A stretch of DNA of 31,094 nt from JBHFEI01 sp041928815 (GCF_041928815.1 NZ_JBHFEI010000026.1:1-31094); one strand, 5' to 3'. Shown: positions 7,472 through 19,500, counted from the stretch's first letter. Notes: generated by a model not told the origin, from the letters alone. Program-made: numbers and translations.

Positions 7472-8749
7472 ATGAGCAAGGTCAGCGGCAGCAACGGCGG
7501 CGACTCGAAGAATACCCTCTACTGCTCCTTCTGCGGCAAGAGCCAGCACGAGGTCCGCAAGCTGATTGCCGGACCGACGGTGTTCATCTGCGATGAATGC
7601 GTCGAATTGTGCATGGACATCATCCGCGAGGAGAACAAGACCTCGATGGTCAAGTCGCGCGACGGGGTTCCGACGCCGCAGGAGATCATTAAGGTCCTCG
7701 ATGAATACGTCATCGGCCAGCAGCAGGCCAAGCGCATCCTCTCGGTCGCGGTCCACAACCACTACAAGCGGCTCGCCCATGCGGCGAAGAGCTCCGACGT
7801 GGAACTCGCGAAATCGAACATCATGCTGGTCGGACCGACCGGCTGCGGCAAGACCTATCTCGCCCAGACGCTCGCCCGCATCATCGACGTGCCCTTCACC
7901 ATGGCCGACGCGACGACGCTGACGGAAGCAGGCTATGTCGGCGAGGACGTCGAGAACATCATCCTGAAGCTCCTTCAGGCCGCCGACTACAATGTCGAGC
8001 GCGCCCAGCGCGGCATCGTCTATATCGACGAGGTCGACAAGATCTCGCGCAAGTCCGACAATCCGTCGATCACCCGCGACGTCTCGGGCGAGGGCGTGCA
8101 GCAGGCGCTGCTGAAGATCATGGAAGGCACGGTCGCCTCCGTGCCGCCGCAGGGCGGCCGCAAGCATCCGCAGCAGGAGTTCCTGCAGGTGGACACGACC
8201 AACATCCTGTTCATCTGCGGCGGGGCCTTTGCCGGCCTCGACAAGATCATCTCCGCCCGCGGCGAGAAGACCTCGATCGGCTTTGCCGCCGCCGTGCGCG
8301 CGCCGGAAGACCGTCGCGTCGGCGAGGTGCTGCGCGAACTCGAGCCGGAGGATCTGGTGAAGTTCGGCCTGATCCCGGAATTCATCGGCCGTCTGCCGGT
8401 TCTCGCGACGCTCGAGGACCTCGACGAGGACGCGCTGATCCAGATCCTATCGGAGCCGAAGAACGCGCTGATCAAGCAGTACCAGCGCCTGTTCGAGATG
8501 GAGGACGTGGAACTGACCTTCCACGAGGACGCGCTGCGCGAGATCGCCCGCAAGGCGATCGTGCGCAAGACCGGCGCGCGCGGCCTGCGCTCGATCATGG
8601 AGAAGATCCTGCTCGACACGATGTTCGAACTGCCGACGCTGAACGGGGTGCGCGAGGTCGTCATCTCCGACGAGGTCGTCAAGGGCTCGGCCCGGCCGCT
8701 CTACATCTATTCCGAGCGCGCCGAGGAGAAGGCGAACGTCTCGGCCTGA
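7472..8749 (+). CDS. clpX: ATP-dependent Clp protease ATP-binding subunit ClpX
   Basis: A 425-residue AAA+ unfoldase that recognises substrates such as SsrA-tagged proteins and threads them into ClpP. The N-terminal C4 zinc-binding domain has Cys18, Cys21, Cys40 and Cys43. Walker A GPTGCGKT spans residues 121-128, the pore loop GYVG 154-157, and Walker B IVYIDE 182-187. The RKH-type pore motif is seen in GGRKHPQQEF. ATG 7472 is chosen because AGGAAAG is correctly spaced and the protein then has the standard ClpX length; an in-frame GTG 21 bases upstream would add seven atypical residues. An intrinsic terminator follows at once. Fully intact. Confidence 0.98.
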   Translation: MSKVSGSNGGDSKNTLYCSFCGKSQHEVRKLIAGPTVFICDECVELCMDIIREENKTSMVKSRDGVPTPQEIIKVLDEYVIGQQQAKRILSVAVHNHYKRLAHAAKSSDVELAKSNIMLVGPTGCGKTYLAQTLARIIDVPFTMADATTLTEAGYVGEDVENIILKLLQAADYNVERAQRGIVYIDEVDKISRKSDNPSITRDVSGEGVQQALLKIMEGTVASVPPQGGRKHPQQEFLQVDTTNILFICGGAFAGLDKIISARGEKTSIGFAAAVRAPEDRRVGEVLRELEPEDLVKFGLIPEFIGRLPVLATLEDLDEDALIQILSEPKNALIKQYQRLFEMEDVELTFHEDALREIARKAIVRKTGARGLRSIMEKILLDTMFELPTLNGVREVVISDEVVKGSARPLYIYSERAEEKANVSA

Positions 8750-8778
8750 GATCCGGCGATCGTTCCGGATGAGATTGG

Positions 8779-8806
8779 AAGCGCCGGTCGTTGCCGGCGC
8801 TTTTTT
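8779..8806 (+). terminator. Intrinsic terminator after clpX
   Basis: AAGCGCCGG at 8779-8787 pairs perfectly with CCGGCGCTT at 8794-8802 around a 6-base loop, followed by a run of six T from 8801. It lies 30 bases after the clpX stop and separates clpX from lon. Confidence 0.92.
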
Positions 8807-9021
8807 CTTGGCCGGCGACCGGAAGCACCCAGGAATGCTCCGGGTCCCGGCGTGGCGCTTAACGTCTTCCACGTTGCATTGCGCGCCGTTCGGCGCGATG
8901 ATGGCCAACGCTTCGCCGCTTTGCCGACATCCGGTCTCCAGTTTTGCGTGGCAAGGTCCACGACAGCCATCGTCCCTACCCTTGAGCCTCGTGCGCAGGG
9001 CGCCTGCGGTTCGGACGAAGC
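8807..9021. other. clpX-lon intergenic region, upstream part
   Basis: Together with the promoter segment that follows it, this makes about 330 bases between the clpX terminator and lon. No protein-like frame is seen. A small hairpin CGCGCC-GTTC-GGCGCG sits at 8882-8897 without a T-run. A leader or small RNA is possible but not supported by any family resemblance. Confidence 0.35.
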
Positions 9022-9050
9022 CTTGAAATTGCGCGATGCACACGCCACCT
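9022..9050 (+). promoter_or_regulatory. Candidate RpoH promoter of lon
   Basis: CTTGAAA at 9022-9028 is a perfect sigma-32 -35 element. After 14 bases, CGCCACCT at 9043-9050 is a moderate match to the -10 element CCCCATNT. It lies 83 bases before the lon start. lon is a classical heat-shock gene, which supports the reading; the -10 match is imperfect. Confidence 0.45.
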
Positions 9051-9133
9051 TGCAGTGGAAGAAATGATAGCCGGCACATCGTCCCAAGCGGTGACCGGTA
9101 ACGGCCCCGGAAACGGGACGGAAAGGACATGAC

Positions 9134-11548
<2,415 letters not shown>

Positions 11549-11588
11549 CGGCAGCGGGTTCGCCCGTCCTGTTTGCGACAAAATCGGA

Positions 11589-11616
11589 AAGACCGGCGGA
11601 TCGCCGGTCTTTTTTT
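11589..11616 (+). terminator. Intrinsic terminator after lon
   Basis: A perfect 10-base stem, AAGACCGGCG at 11589-11598 with CGCCGGTCTT at 11602-11611, closes a 3-base loop and is followed by T through 11616. It lies 40 bases after the lon stop. Confidence 0.93.
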
Positions 11617-11746
11617 CTGTAAAACACCCGTCAATGCCTTGCTTTCCGGCACATTCGGCGCAATTGGCTTTCGCAAGCCCGATGCCGGACCCAACCGCTT
11701 CGGGCTTCGATCGATTGTCGTTCCAACCATAGGAAAGGGTGGAAAC

Positions 11747-12019
11747 ATGAACAAGAATGAGCTCGTGTCGGCCGTAGCCGAGAAGGCGGGACTGTCCAAG
11801 GCGGACGCCGCCTCCGCGGTCGACGCCGTTTTCGAGACCATCCAGTCGGAACTGAAGGACGGCGGCGATGTCCGCCTCGTCGGCTTTGGCAACTTTTCCG
11901 TCAGCCGCCGCGAAGCCTCGAAGGGCCGCAATCCCTCGACCGGCGCGGAAGTCGACATCCCCGCGCGCAACGTGCCGAAGTTCTCGGCCGGCAAGGGGCT
12001 TCGGGATTCGGTGAACTGA
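11747..12019 (+). CDS. hupB: DNA-binding protein HU
   Basis: A 90-residue histone-like protein of the HU/IHF family that bends and compacts DNA as a dimer. It has the typical N-terminal helices (MNKNELVSAVAEKAGLSKADAASAVDAVFETI), the core GDVRLVGFGNFSV, and the DNA-clasping arm with RNPSTGAEVDIPARNVPKFSAGKGL, including the conserved RNP and the proline that intercalates. The start ATG 11747 follows AGGAAAGGGTGGAAAC; upstream in-frame codons would give an atypical extension. Its place after lon is conserved in proteobacteria. Separate terminators on both sides show an independent transcript. Confidence 0.97.
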   Translation: MNKNELVSAVAEKAGLSKADAASAVDAVFETIQSELKDGGDVRLVGFGNFSVSRREASKGRNPSTGAEVDIPARNVPKFSAGKGLRDSVN

Positions 12020-12059
12020 TCCACCGCCACCGGGCGTCATGCCCATGAAGACTGCTCGG

Positions 12060-12084
12060 GGCCCGGCATTGCCGGGCCTCTTTT
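12060..12084 (+). terminator. Intrinsic terminator after hupB
   Basis: GGCCCGGC at 12060-12067 pairs with GCCGGGCC at 12071-12078 around a 3-base loop, followed by TCTTTT. It lies 40 bases after the hupB stop. Confidence 0.85.
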
Positions 12085-12208
12085 CGTCTCTGGCTCTCCC
12101 AGCCGGATTGCCTCGGTGCCGGACGATAAGGCGACTGCAAGAGGCGGCGCCTCGACGGCGATCCGGGGACACCGGAAATGTGGAGGGCATCGCCGAACCG
12201 GACCCTTC

Positions 12209-12226
12209 CTGTCACGCGCCTGTAAC
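12209..12226 (+). promoter_or_regulatory. Candidate PHO box (PhoB-binding site)
   Basis: CTGTCAC-GCGC-CTGTAAC is two 7-base direct repeats with 11-base periodicity, the exact architecture of the PhoB site (CTGTCAT, 4 bases, CTGTMAY). The spacer is GC-rich where the consensus is AT-rich, which lowers certainty. It lies 48 bases before the start of a secreted phytase-like gene, which makes phosphate-starvation control biologically sensible. A -10-like CATTAT at 12248-12253 is somewhat farther than usual. Confidence 0.55.
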
Positions 12227-12274
12227 ATCGGCCCAGCAAAAGCGCGTCATTATGCAGGTCTCAAGGAGGGTTTC

Positions 12275-14467
12275 ATGAAGACGATTTTGCTGACGGTCGC
12301 ACTTGCGGCCGTTCTCGCCACCTCGACCGCGCTGTCGGCCCGGGCCGAGCCGGTGTTCAATCGCGTCGCATCCTTCGCCGTCGCCGACAATCTTCCCGAC
12401 GGAGCCGACAAGGCCTCCGTCACCTCGTCGGAAATCATCGCCGCCACCGCCGACGGCACCACGCTCGTCTATTCCGACAGCCCGCTGAAGGCGATCGGCT
12501 TCATCGACATCACCGACGCCCGCGTCCCGAAGGCCGGCGGCATCGTCGCTCTCGACGGCGAGCCGACCTCGGTCGCCATCGCGGGCGGCAAGGTGCTGGC
12601 CGCCGTCAATACCAGCGAGAGCAAGGCGAGCCCGTCCGGCTTCCTCGCCACCATCGATATCGCGGGCAGGACGATCGATAGCCGCTGCGAACTCGGCGGC
12701 CAGCCGGATTCGGTGTCCGTCAACACGGACGGCACGCTCGCCGCCATCGCGATCGAGAACGAGCGCGACGAGGAGGTCAATGACGGCGCGATCCCGCAGA
12801 TGCCGGCCGGCGACCTGGTGATCGTCGCGCTGAAGGACGGCGCCGCCGACTGCGCCTCGATCCGCCATGTGGCGCTGACGGGCCTCGCCGACATCGCCGG
12901 CGAGGATCCCGAGCCCGAATTCGTCTCCTTCAACGGCAAGGATGAGATCGCGCTGACGCTGCAGGAGAACAACCACATCGTCATCATCGACGGCAAGACG
13001 GCGATGGTGACGGCGCATTTCTCCGCCGGTACCGTCGACCTTGACGGCATCGACACGAAGCGGGACGGAAAGCTCGCCTTCACCGACAGTCAGAAGGGCC
13101 GCAAGCGCGAGCCGGACGCCGTCAAGTGGCTCGATGACGACCGCATCGTCACCGCCAACGAGGGCGACTGGGAAGGCGGCTCGCGCGGCTTCACGATTTT
13201 CGACAAGGCCGGCAAGGTGCTCTACGAATCCGGCGCATCGCTGGAGCGGGCGATCGCCGCCATCGGCCACTATCCGGAAAAGCGGTCGACGGCCAAGGGT
13301 GTGGAACCGGAAGGGCTGGAGGTCGCCCGGTTCGGCGACGACACGCTGATTTTCGTCCTTACCGAACGCGCCTCGATCGTCGGCGTCTACAGGGACACGG
13401 GTGGCGAACCCGAACTGCTGCAGCTGCTGCCGTCGGGCATCTCGCCGGAAGGCGCGGTCGCCATTCCCGGCCGCAACCTGCTCGCCACCGCCAACGAGGC
13501 GGACCTCATCGAGGACGGCGGCGCCCGCTCGCATGTGATGCTCTACGAGCGCGCCGAGGGTGTGGCCGCCTATCCGATGATCCGGTCGAGCGACAAGGAC
13601 GGCCAGCCGATCGGCTTCGGCGCCCTGTCCGGCCTCGTCGCCACCGGCGAGCCGGGCAGGCTGCTCGCCGTCAACGACTCGGTCTATTCCTCGCAGCCGA
13701 CGATCTTCTCGATCGACGCGACGCAGACCCCGGCGCTGATCACCGATGCGCTGGCGATCACCCGCGACGGCGCGCCGGCGCAGAAGCTCGACATCGAGGG
13801 CATCGCGCTCGACGGCGAGGGCGGCTACTGGCTGGCGTCGGAAGGCAATGCCGACAAGCTCTACGCCCATGCCATCCTGCATGTGAACAAGAAGGGCGAG
13901 ATCAAGAAGGAGATCGCCATCCCCGCGGAGCTGCGCGCCGGCGAAACCCGCTTCGGCTTCGAGGGCATCGCCTCGGTCGGCGAGGGCGACGACACGGTGC
14001 TGTGGATGGCCGTGCAGCGCGAATGGAAGGACGACGGCAAGGGCTTCACCAAGCTCCTCTCCTACAAGCCTTCGACGGAGGAATGGAGCGCCGTCGCCTA
14101 TCCGCTGGAGAAGACGGAAAGCGGCTGGGTCGGTCTTTCCGAACTGACCGTTCATGGCGACTACGCCTATGTGATCGAGCGCGACAACTTGATCGGCGAC
14201 GCCGCGGCACTGAAGAGGCTCTACCGCATCAGGCTCGCCGACCTGAAGCCGGCGGCGCTCGGCGCGACGCTGCCCGTCGTCGCCAAGGAGGAGGTCCGTG
14301 ACCTGATCCCCGACCTGAAGGCGACCGGCGGCTATGTGGTCGACAAGGTCGAGGGGTTTGCCATCGATGCCGCCGGCACCGGCTATGTCGTCACCGACAA
14401 TGACGGCGTCGACGGCTCGTCGGGTGAAACCCTGTTCTTCAAGGTCGGCAGCGTCGACGCCATGTAA
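12275..14467 (+). CDS. Secreted phytase-like/esterase-like beta-propeller protein
   Basis: A 730-residue exported protein. The signal peptide MKTILLTVALAAVLATSTALSARA is followed by EPVFNRV, so it acts in the periplasm or outside. The first half has repeated beta-propeller-like strands (VALDGEPTSVAIAGGKVLAAVN; GQPDSVSVNTDGTLAAIAIENERDEEVNDG; DAVKWLDDDRIVTANEGDWEGGSRGF). The second half, from about residue 440, matches the esterase-like-activity-of-phytase family, with LDIEGIALDGEGGYWLASEGNAD, FGFEGIASVGEGDDTVLWMAVQREWKDDGK and VDKVEGFAIDAAGTGYVVTDNDGVDGSSGET. The many acidic residues could hold calcium, as in propeller phytases. The substrate is likely a phosphate ester, but this is not shown. 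ATG 12275 is chosen for AAGGAGGG and the signal peptide. A PHO-box candidate upstream suggests phosphate-starvation induction. A shared terminator follows. Confidence 0.85.
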   Translation: MKTILLTVALAAVLATSTALSARAEPVFNRVASFAVADNLPDGADKASVTSSEIIAATADGTTLVYSDSPLKAIGFIDITDARVPKAGGIVALDGEPTSVAIAGGKVLAAVNTSESKASPSGFLATIDIAGRTIDSRCELGGQPDSVSVNTDGTLAAIAIENERDEEVNDGAIPQMPAGDLVIVALKDGAADCASIRHVALTGLADIAGEDPEPEFVSFNGKDEIALTLQENNHIVIIDGKTAMVTAHFSAGTVDLDGIDTKRDGKLAFTDSQKGRKREPDAVKWLDDDRIVTANEGDWEGGSRGFTIFDKAGKVLYESGASLERAIAAIGHYPEKRSTAKGVEPEGLEVARFGDDTLIFVLTERASIVGVYRDTGGEPELLQLLPSGISPEGAVAIPGRNLLATANEADLIEDGGARSHVMLYERAEGVAAYPMIRSSDKDGQPIGFGALSGLVATGEPGRLLAVNDSVYSSQPTIFSIDATQTPALITDALAITRDGAPAQKLDIEGIALDGEGGYWLASEGNADKLYAHAILHVNKKGEIKKEIAIPAELRAGETRFGFEGIASVGEGDDTVLWMAVQREWKDDGKGFTKLLSYKPSTEEWSAVAYPLEKTESGWVGLSELTVHGDYAYVIERDNLIGDAAALKRLYRIRLADLKPAALGATLPVVAKEEVRDLIPDLKATGGYVVDKVEGFAIDAAGTGYVVTDNDGVDGSSGETLFFKVGSVDAM

Positions 14468-14486
14468 GGCCTCGACATCGTCGCGT

Positions 14487-14522
14487 AAAAAAAGGCCGGA
14501 GCGGTGACGCTCCGGCCTTTTT
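14487..14522. terminator. Bidirectional intrinsic terminator
   Basis: AAAGGCCGGAGCG at 14491-14503 pairs perfectly with CGCTCCGGCCTTT at 14508-14520 around the loop GTGA. An A-run from 14487 precedes it and a T-run follows it, so it can end transcripts from the phytase-like gene (plus) and the convergent MarR gene (minus). Confidence 0.93.
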
Positions 14523-14547
14523 CATGGCGGTGAAGGGAGGGTGAATG

Positions 14548-15018
14548 CTATTCCGCCGCAAGTTCGGCCGCGGCGGCGTCCTGCTTGCGCCGGCGGATCT
14601 CGTCGGTCTTTTCCACCAGGCGGCTGACGATCTCGTACATCTGGTCGAGCTGTTCGTCGGTGAGCGCGGAAAAGATCTCCTCGATCAACTGCTTCTTCGG
14701 GTTCTCCGCCGCTTCCAGCATCGACTGGCCGAATTCGGTGATCGACACGATCTTGGCGCGGCGATCCTCCGGGTCCGGCCGGCGGACGACCAGCTTGTCG
14801 CGTTCCAGCCCGTCGATCGCCTCCGTCACCGTGCGCGGCGCGAAATTCAGCGCGCAGGCGATATCGGTCGACCGACAGGGCCCTAGCTTCGACAGGAAAA
14901 ACAGGAACTTGCTGCGTGCGAGCGAAACACCTTCCTCCGTCATCGTCTCGTTCACCAGCCGGTGAACGCGATGGTAGAGCTCAAAGAGCTTGTCGGAGAC
15001 ATCGAATGTTTTTTTCAT
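14548..15018 (-). CDS. MarR-family transcriptional regulator (second)
   Basis: A 156-residue winged-helix regulator. The order is an N-terminal dimerisation helix, a helix-turn-helix at about residues 48-72 (CRSTDIACALNFAPRTVTEAIDGLERDKLV), a wing with RRPDPEDRRAKIVSITEFG, and a long C-terminal helix ending in a basic then alanine-rich tail. ATG 15018 is chosen because a perfect -35 TTGACA at 15053-15048 and a -10-like CATATG at 15030-15025 would start the transcript at this ATG, giving a leaderless message; ATGs at 15027 and 15048 lie inside the promoter. It is divergent from the SbcD/YhaN-like pair and may control it. The ligand is unknown. Confidence 0.87.
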   Translation of the reverse strand: MKKTFDVSDKLFELYHRVHRLVNETMTEEGVSLARSKFLFFLSKLGPCRSTDIACALNFAPRTVTEAIDGLERDKLVVRRPDPEDRRAKIVSITEFGQSMLEAAENPKKQLIEEIFSALTDEQLDQMYEIVSRLVEKTDEIRRRKQDAAAAELAAE

Positions 15019-15024
15019 AGCATT

Positions 15025-15059
15025 CATATGGATATTGTGAGGGGCCATGTCAAATGGCC
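15025..15059 (-). promoter_or_regulatory. MarR promoter with overlapping inverted repeat
   Basis: On the minus strand a perfect TTGACA (15053-15048), a 17-base spacer and CATATG (15030-15025) form a sigma-70-type promoter. The inverted repeat GGCCAT-GTCAA-ATGGCC at 15043-15059 covers the -35, fitting a repressor site for the MarR protein. This is a prediction from position and symmetry. Confidence 0.5.
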
Positions 15060-15240
15060 AGCAATCACGCTGCGGATGCAAGTGTTTTCTGCCGTGAGCG
15101 CGGTTTTTGCTGCGATTGGTTGCTGTCTGTGGCGCGATGGTCAGCGTTCGAGGAGAGCCTGCCCGGAAAATGCGGGATAACCGGGAATGGCGCCGCGCCT
15201 GCCATTGACGGGCTTCCTCGCCGGTGTCCATGGTCGCCGG

Positions 15241-16509
15241 ATGCCGTTCCGCTTCGTCCACACCGCCGATCTGCATCTGGATTCGCCGCTTCGCAGTCTT
15301 GCCCTCAAGGATCCCGAGCTCGCGCGGCTGTTGCGCGGCGCCACCCGCACGGCGCTCAGCCGCATCGTCGATCTCTGCCTCGAGGAAAGCGTCGACGCGC
15401 TGCTGATCGCCGGCGATCTCTATGACGGCAGCCAGACGTCGATGAACACCGCACTGTTTCTTTCGGGCGAACTGCGCCGGCTGGATGCGGCGGGGATCCG
15501 CGTCTTCATCATCCGCGGCAACCACGATGCGCAGGCGCTGATGACGCGCGAGCTGACCCTGCCGGCCTCCACCCATGTCTTCGCCGGCCGGGCGAAGGCG
15601 ATCGAGGCGGGCGCGCTCGGCGACGGCCGTCCGGTGTTCATCCACGGCATCAGCTTCGCCCAGCCGCAGGCGCCGGAAAGCCTGCTGCCGCATTATCATC
15701 CACCGAGGCCGGAGGCGATCAATATCGGCATGCTGCACACCAGCCTTGCCGGTGGCGAGGGGCATGATCCCTATGCGCCCTGCAGCCTCGCCGATCTCGG
15801 CCGCCACGGTTTCGACTACTGGGCGCTCGGCCACGTTCACCGGCGCATGGTCCATGCGCAAAACCCCTTCGTCGTCATGCCGGGCATTCCGCAGGGCCGC
15901 GACATCAACGAGTCCGGAACGAAATCGGTGACGCTCGTCACGATCGGTGACGACGGCAGGCTCGCCCTTGAAGAGCGTCCCGTCGGCATGGCGGCCTTCG
16001 AGCGCCTGACCGTCGATCTCTCCGGCCTGCAGGCCTGGCCGGAGATGCTCGACGCGACGGCTGCCGCGATCGCCGGCGTGAAGCGCGCCGCGACGGCCGA
16101 TCACCTCATCCTGCGCCTCGTGCTCACCGGCGCCACCGGCCTCGACTGGCGGCTGCGCCGCGACGCCGATCTCGTCACCGGCGAAATCGCCAACCTCTGC
16201 GCGGCGGCCGGGGGCGTGTGGATCGAGGGCGTGGTGATCGAGACCGCCGCGCCGCGCGTCGCGGCCGCGACGTCGGCCGATCCTCTCATCGAGCTCGAGT
16301 CCCTCGTCGCCGCCGAGGTTCTGCCGTCCGAAGCCTTTCAGGACGAGGTCCTCGCGATGGCGCGGGAGCTGATGCTGCAACTGCCGCCGGAGGCACGCGC
16401 GCTGCTGGAGAGCGAGGAGGGAGCGGCCGGCCGACTTGCCGCCCGATCCGCCGGGCAGGGGAGTGCCGCCCTTCTCGCCGTGCTGCGCAGCGAGGAGGCG
16501 AGCGGCTGA
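15241..16509 (+). CDS. SbcD-like DNA repair exonuclease (YhaO-type metallophosphoesterase)
   Basis: A 422-residue protein with a calcineurin-like phosphoesterase domain in the first 200 residues. All metal and catalytic motifs are seen: D10 and H12 in HTADLHLDSP, D59 in LLIAGDLYDG, N94-H95 in RGNHDA, H166 in MLHTS, and H198/H200 in ALGHVHRR. The rest is the cap and ATPase-binding region of SbcD/Mre11-like proteins. It should form a nuclease complex with the ATPase encoded next, whose ATG overlaps this gene's TGA (TGATG), so translation is coupled. ATG 15241 is chosen because it begins right at MPFRFVHTADLHLD; ATG 15187 would add 18 residues and neither has a strong ribosome site. It is divergent from a MarR gene. 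Confidence 0.9.
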   Translation: MPFRFVHTADLHLDSPLRSLALKDPELARLLRGATRTALSRIVDLCLEESVDALLIAGDLYDGSQTSMNTALFLSGELRRLDAAGIRVFIIRGNHDAQALMTRELTLPASTHVFAGRAKAIEAGALGDGRPVFIHGISFAQPQAPESLLPHYHPPRPEAINIGMLHTSLAGGEGHDPYAPCSLADLGRHGFDYWALGHVHRRMVHAQNPFVVMPGIPQGRDINESGTKSVTLVTIGDDGRLALEERPVGMAAFERLTVDLSGLQAWPEMLDATAAAIAGVKRAATADHLILRLVLTGATGLDWRLRRDADLVTGEIANLCAAAGGVWIEGVVIETAAPRVAAATSADPLIELESLVAAEVLPSEAFQDEVLAMARELMLQLPPEARALLESEEGAAGRLAARSAGQGSAALLAVLRSEEASG

Positions 16510-19500
16510 TGCGTTTCGACCGGATCGACCTCACCCGCTACGGCAAGTTCACCGACCATAGCCTCGATCTCGGCCTCGCCGAAGAGGGAAGGCCGGACCT
16601 CCATGTCGTCTATGGACCGAACGAGGCTGGCAAGTCGACATTGCTCTCCGGGCTGCTCGACCTGATGTTCGGCATCGAGCAGAAGAGCCGCTACGGCTTC
16701 CTGCACAGCTATCCGGCGATGCGGATCGGCGCCCGCGTCACGATCGGCGGCCTCCGGCAGGATGTCTCCCGCCTGAAGCGGCGGCTGAACAGCCTCGTCG
16801 ATGCCGAGGACCGGCCGTTGCCGGACGCCTTCTTCTCCGCGGCGCTCGGCGGCATCGACCGTGCCACCTATCAGGCGATGTTCTCGCTCGATGACGAAAG
16901 CATCGAGCGCGGCGGCGAGGCGATCCTGCGCAGCGAGGGCGAACTCGGCAGCCTGCTGTTTTCCGCAAGCTCCGGCCTGCCGGAGACGTCTTCGATCCTC
17001 TCGGCCCGCAAGGCGGCGGCCGACGCCTTCTTCAAGCCGCAGGGCCGCAAGCATCGGCTGGCGGAACTAAGGGCCGAACTCGACGCGCTGAAGAGCGAGA
17101 AGGCGGCCGTCGACCTTCATGCCCGCGACTATGCCGCGCTGCGCAAGGCCTGCGATGCCGCCGCCGTGCGGCACGAGGCCGTCCTCGGCGACCTCGCCGA
17201 CCTGAGGCTCAGCCGCGACCGGACGGAGGCGCTGCGTGCCGGCCTGCCGCTGATGGAGCGGCTGCGCGACCTGCGCGCGCGCCTTGCGGAAGAGCCGCCG
17301 GCGCCGGAGATCGGCGACGACTGGCATCGGCGGCTGCCGGAGATCGCGCGTCGCGACACGGAACTGGCGACACGGGCAAACCGCCTTGACGAGGAGATCG
17401 CCGCCTTCGAGGCCGAGCGTGCCTCCGTCTCCATCGATAAGGAAGTGCTCGCCGTCGCCGACCGCGTGGCGCGGCTTGGCGAAACCAGCCTCGAATCGCG
17501 CTACCGGACCGCCACGCTGGATCTTCCTGTCCGTGTCGACGAGCGCCAGCGGCTTTTTGCCGAGGCCGAGCGTCTTGCGGCTGCGATCGACGCGCCCGGC
17601 GATGCGGATCCGCTGTCGCTGCTGTTGCCGCCGGCGGCGGTGGCGCGCCTGGAAGCGCTCGCGCGGCAGGTGGGCGGACTGACCGAACGGTTGCAGTCCG
17701 CCATCGCCGAGGCGGAAAAGGCGACGGACGGCCTTCGGCTCGCGGAAGCGGCGCGGGCGCGTATCGCCGTGCCGGAGGCCGGCGAAGCCGACCTCGCCCG
17801 TCTTCTTGTCCGTATCCAGATCCTGCGCCAGGACGACAGTCTGATGCGTGCCCGCGGCGCCGAGCGGCAGGTGATGACGCTGGAAAGCCGGCTGGCGGAC
17901 CAGATAGCCGGGCTCTTTCCCTTCGAAGGGTCCGCGGAGGCGCTCGGGCGGCGTGCGGCTCCTGCGGCCGACGAGATCGCCGCGTGGAAACGCGATCGGG
18001 AGCGGCTTCAGCAGGAGCGCCAGGCGCTCGATGTGCGGCTGCACGAGGAAGAGGCGCGGATTGCGGCGCTGAAGGCGCGGGCCGGCGTGCTCGCGGCGGA
18101 GCCGGGCCTTGTCGACGACACGTCCGCCGCAACGCTGCGCCGGGCGCGCGAGGAGGCATGGCAGGCGCATCGCGAGACGCTTGACACCGGCACGGCCGCG
18201 CGCTTCGAGCGGGCGCTGCGCGACGACGACGCGGCCGTCGCCGCCCGCCTCGGCAGCGCCGCGCGTCTCGCCGAGCTGCGCGAGCTCGCGGCCTCGTCCG
18301 CCGAGGCGGAAGCCCGGCATGGGCGCCTTCGCGAGCGCCACGCGGCCTGCGATGCCGCCCTGCTGGCGATCGAGGAGACGGTCGCCGCTGCGGCGCAGCG
18401 CTGCGGCCTGCCGGCGGATACGGGCCTCACGCGTCTCGAGGACTGGCTCGCGCGGCGCGCGCGCGCGCTCGAGGCGCAGGCGACCCTCGCCGAGGCGCGG
18501 GGCGCGCTGGCGCTTGCCCGTACCGACGAAGCGCGCGCGCTCGGGACGCTTGTCGATGACCTCCTGGCGGTCGATCCCGCATGCCAGTGCCCCCCGAGGC
18601 TCGATGCCGCCCTTTCCCTCGCCGAGGAGATGGCGGGCCGGCTCCGGGCCGAAAGGACGGCGGTGGAGGCCGCCGACGATGCCGTGCGCAAGGCCGGCGA
18701 CGAGGAGGCTCTGCGCCGCGCCGCCGTCGAGCGCGCCCGGGCCGGTCTTGACGACTGGAAGCAGTCCTGGTCCGCCTGTCTCGCCGACACCTGGCTCGGG
18801 GCGCAGGACACGCTGCCGGAACCCGAGGCCATCGGCGCGATCTTCTCTGTGCTCAGGAACATCGAGCGGATCGGGCAGGCGCTCTCCGACCGCGATCACC
18901 GCATCGCCAGCATGCGCAGCGACATCCGCCAGTTCGACGCCGAGATGCAGCATCTGGAGGGGCTCGCCGGCAGCGCCGCCTCCGGCGGCAACGTCGAGGA
19001 CAGGCTCGCGGCGGTGCGCGAGCGCCTGCGGCAGGCGGAGGACCGTGACGCCCTCCATCGACGGCTGACCAGGGAACTGGATGCGCGGATGGCCGAGCGG
19101 CGCGGCCTTGCCGCGGAGCAGGCGGATCACGCGCGGGTGAAGGCCGAGCTCTTCGGTCTCCTCGGCTGCACGACGATCGGCGAGGCCGAGATCCTTCTCG
19201 ACCGCGCCCGGCGCCAGCAGGCGCTGCGCATCCGCATCGCCGACACCGAGAGCGACCTCTGCCGGATGCTCGACGTCGCGACGGCCGACATGGCCGAAGC
19301 GCGGCTTGCCGCCGTCGATGCCGGGAGCCTTGCCGGCGAGCTCTCCCTCCTCATGGCCCGCCTCGGGGAGGCGGAGCACGAGGCCGCCGAACTCGCCGCC
19401 GACCATCGCGGCAAGGAACGGGCCCTGCGGGAGGCCGGTGGCGACGACAGGGCCGCCCATATCGAGGAGCGGCGGCGCACCCTCGTCGAGGACATCGCCG

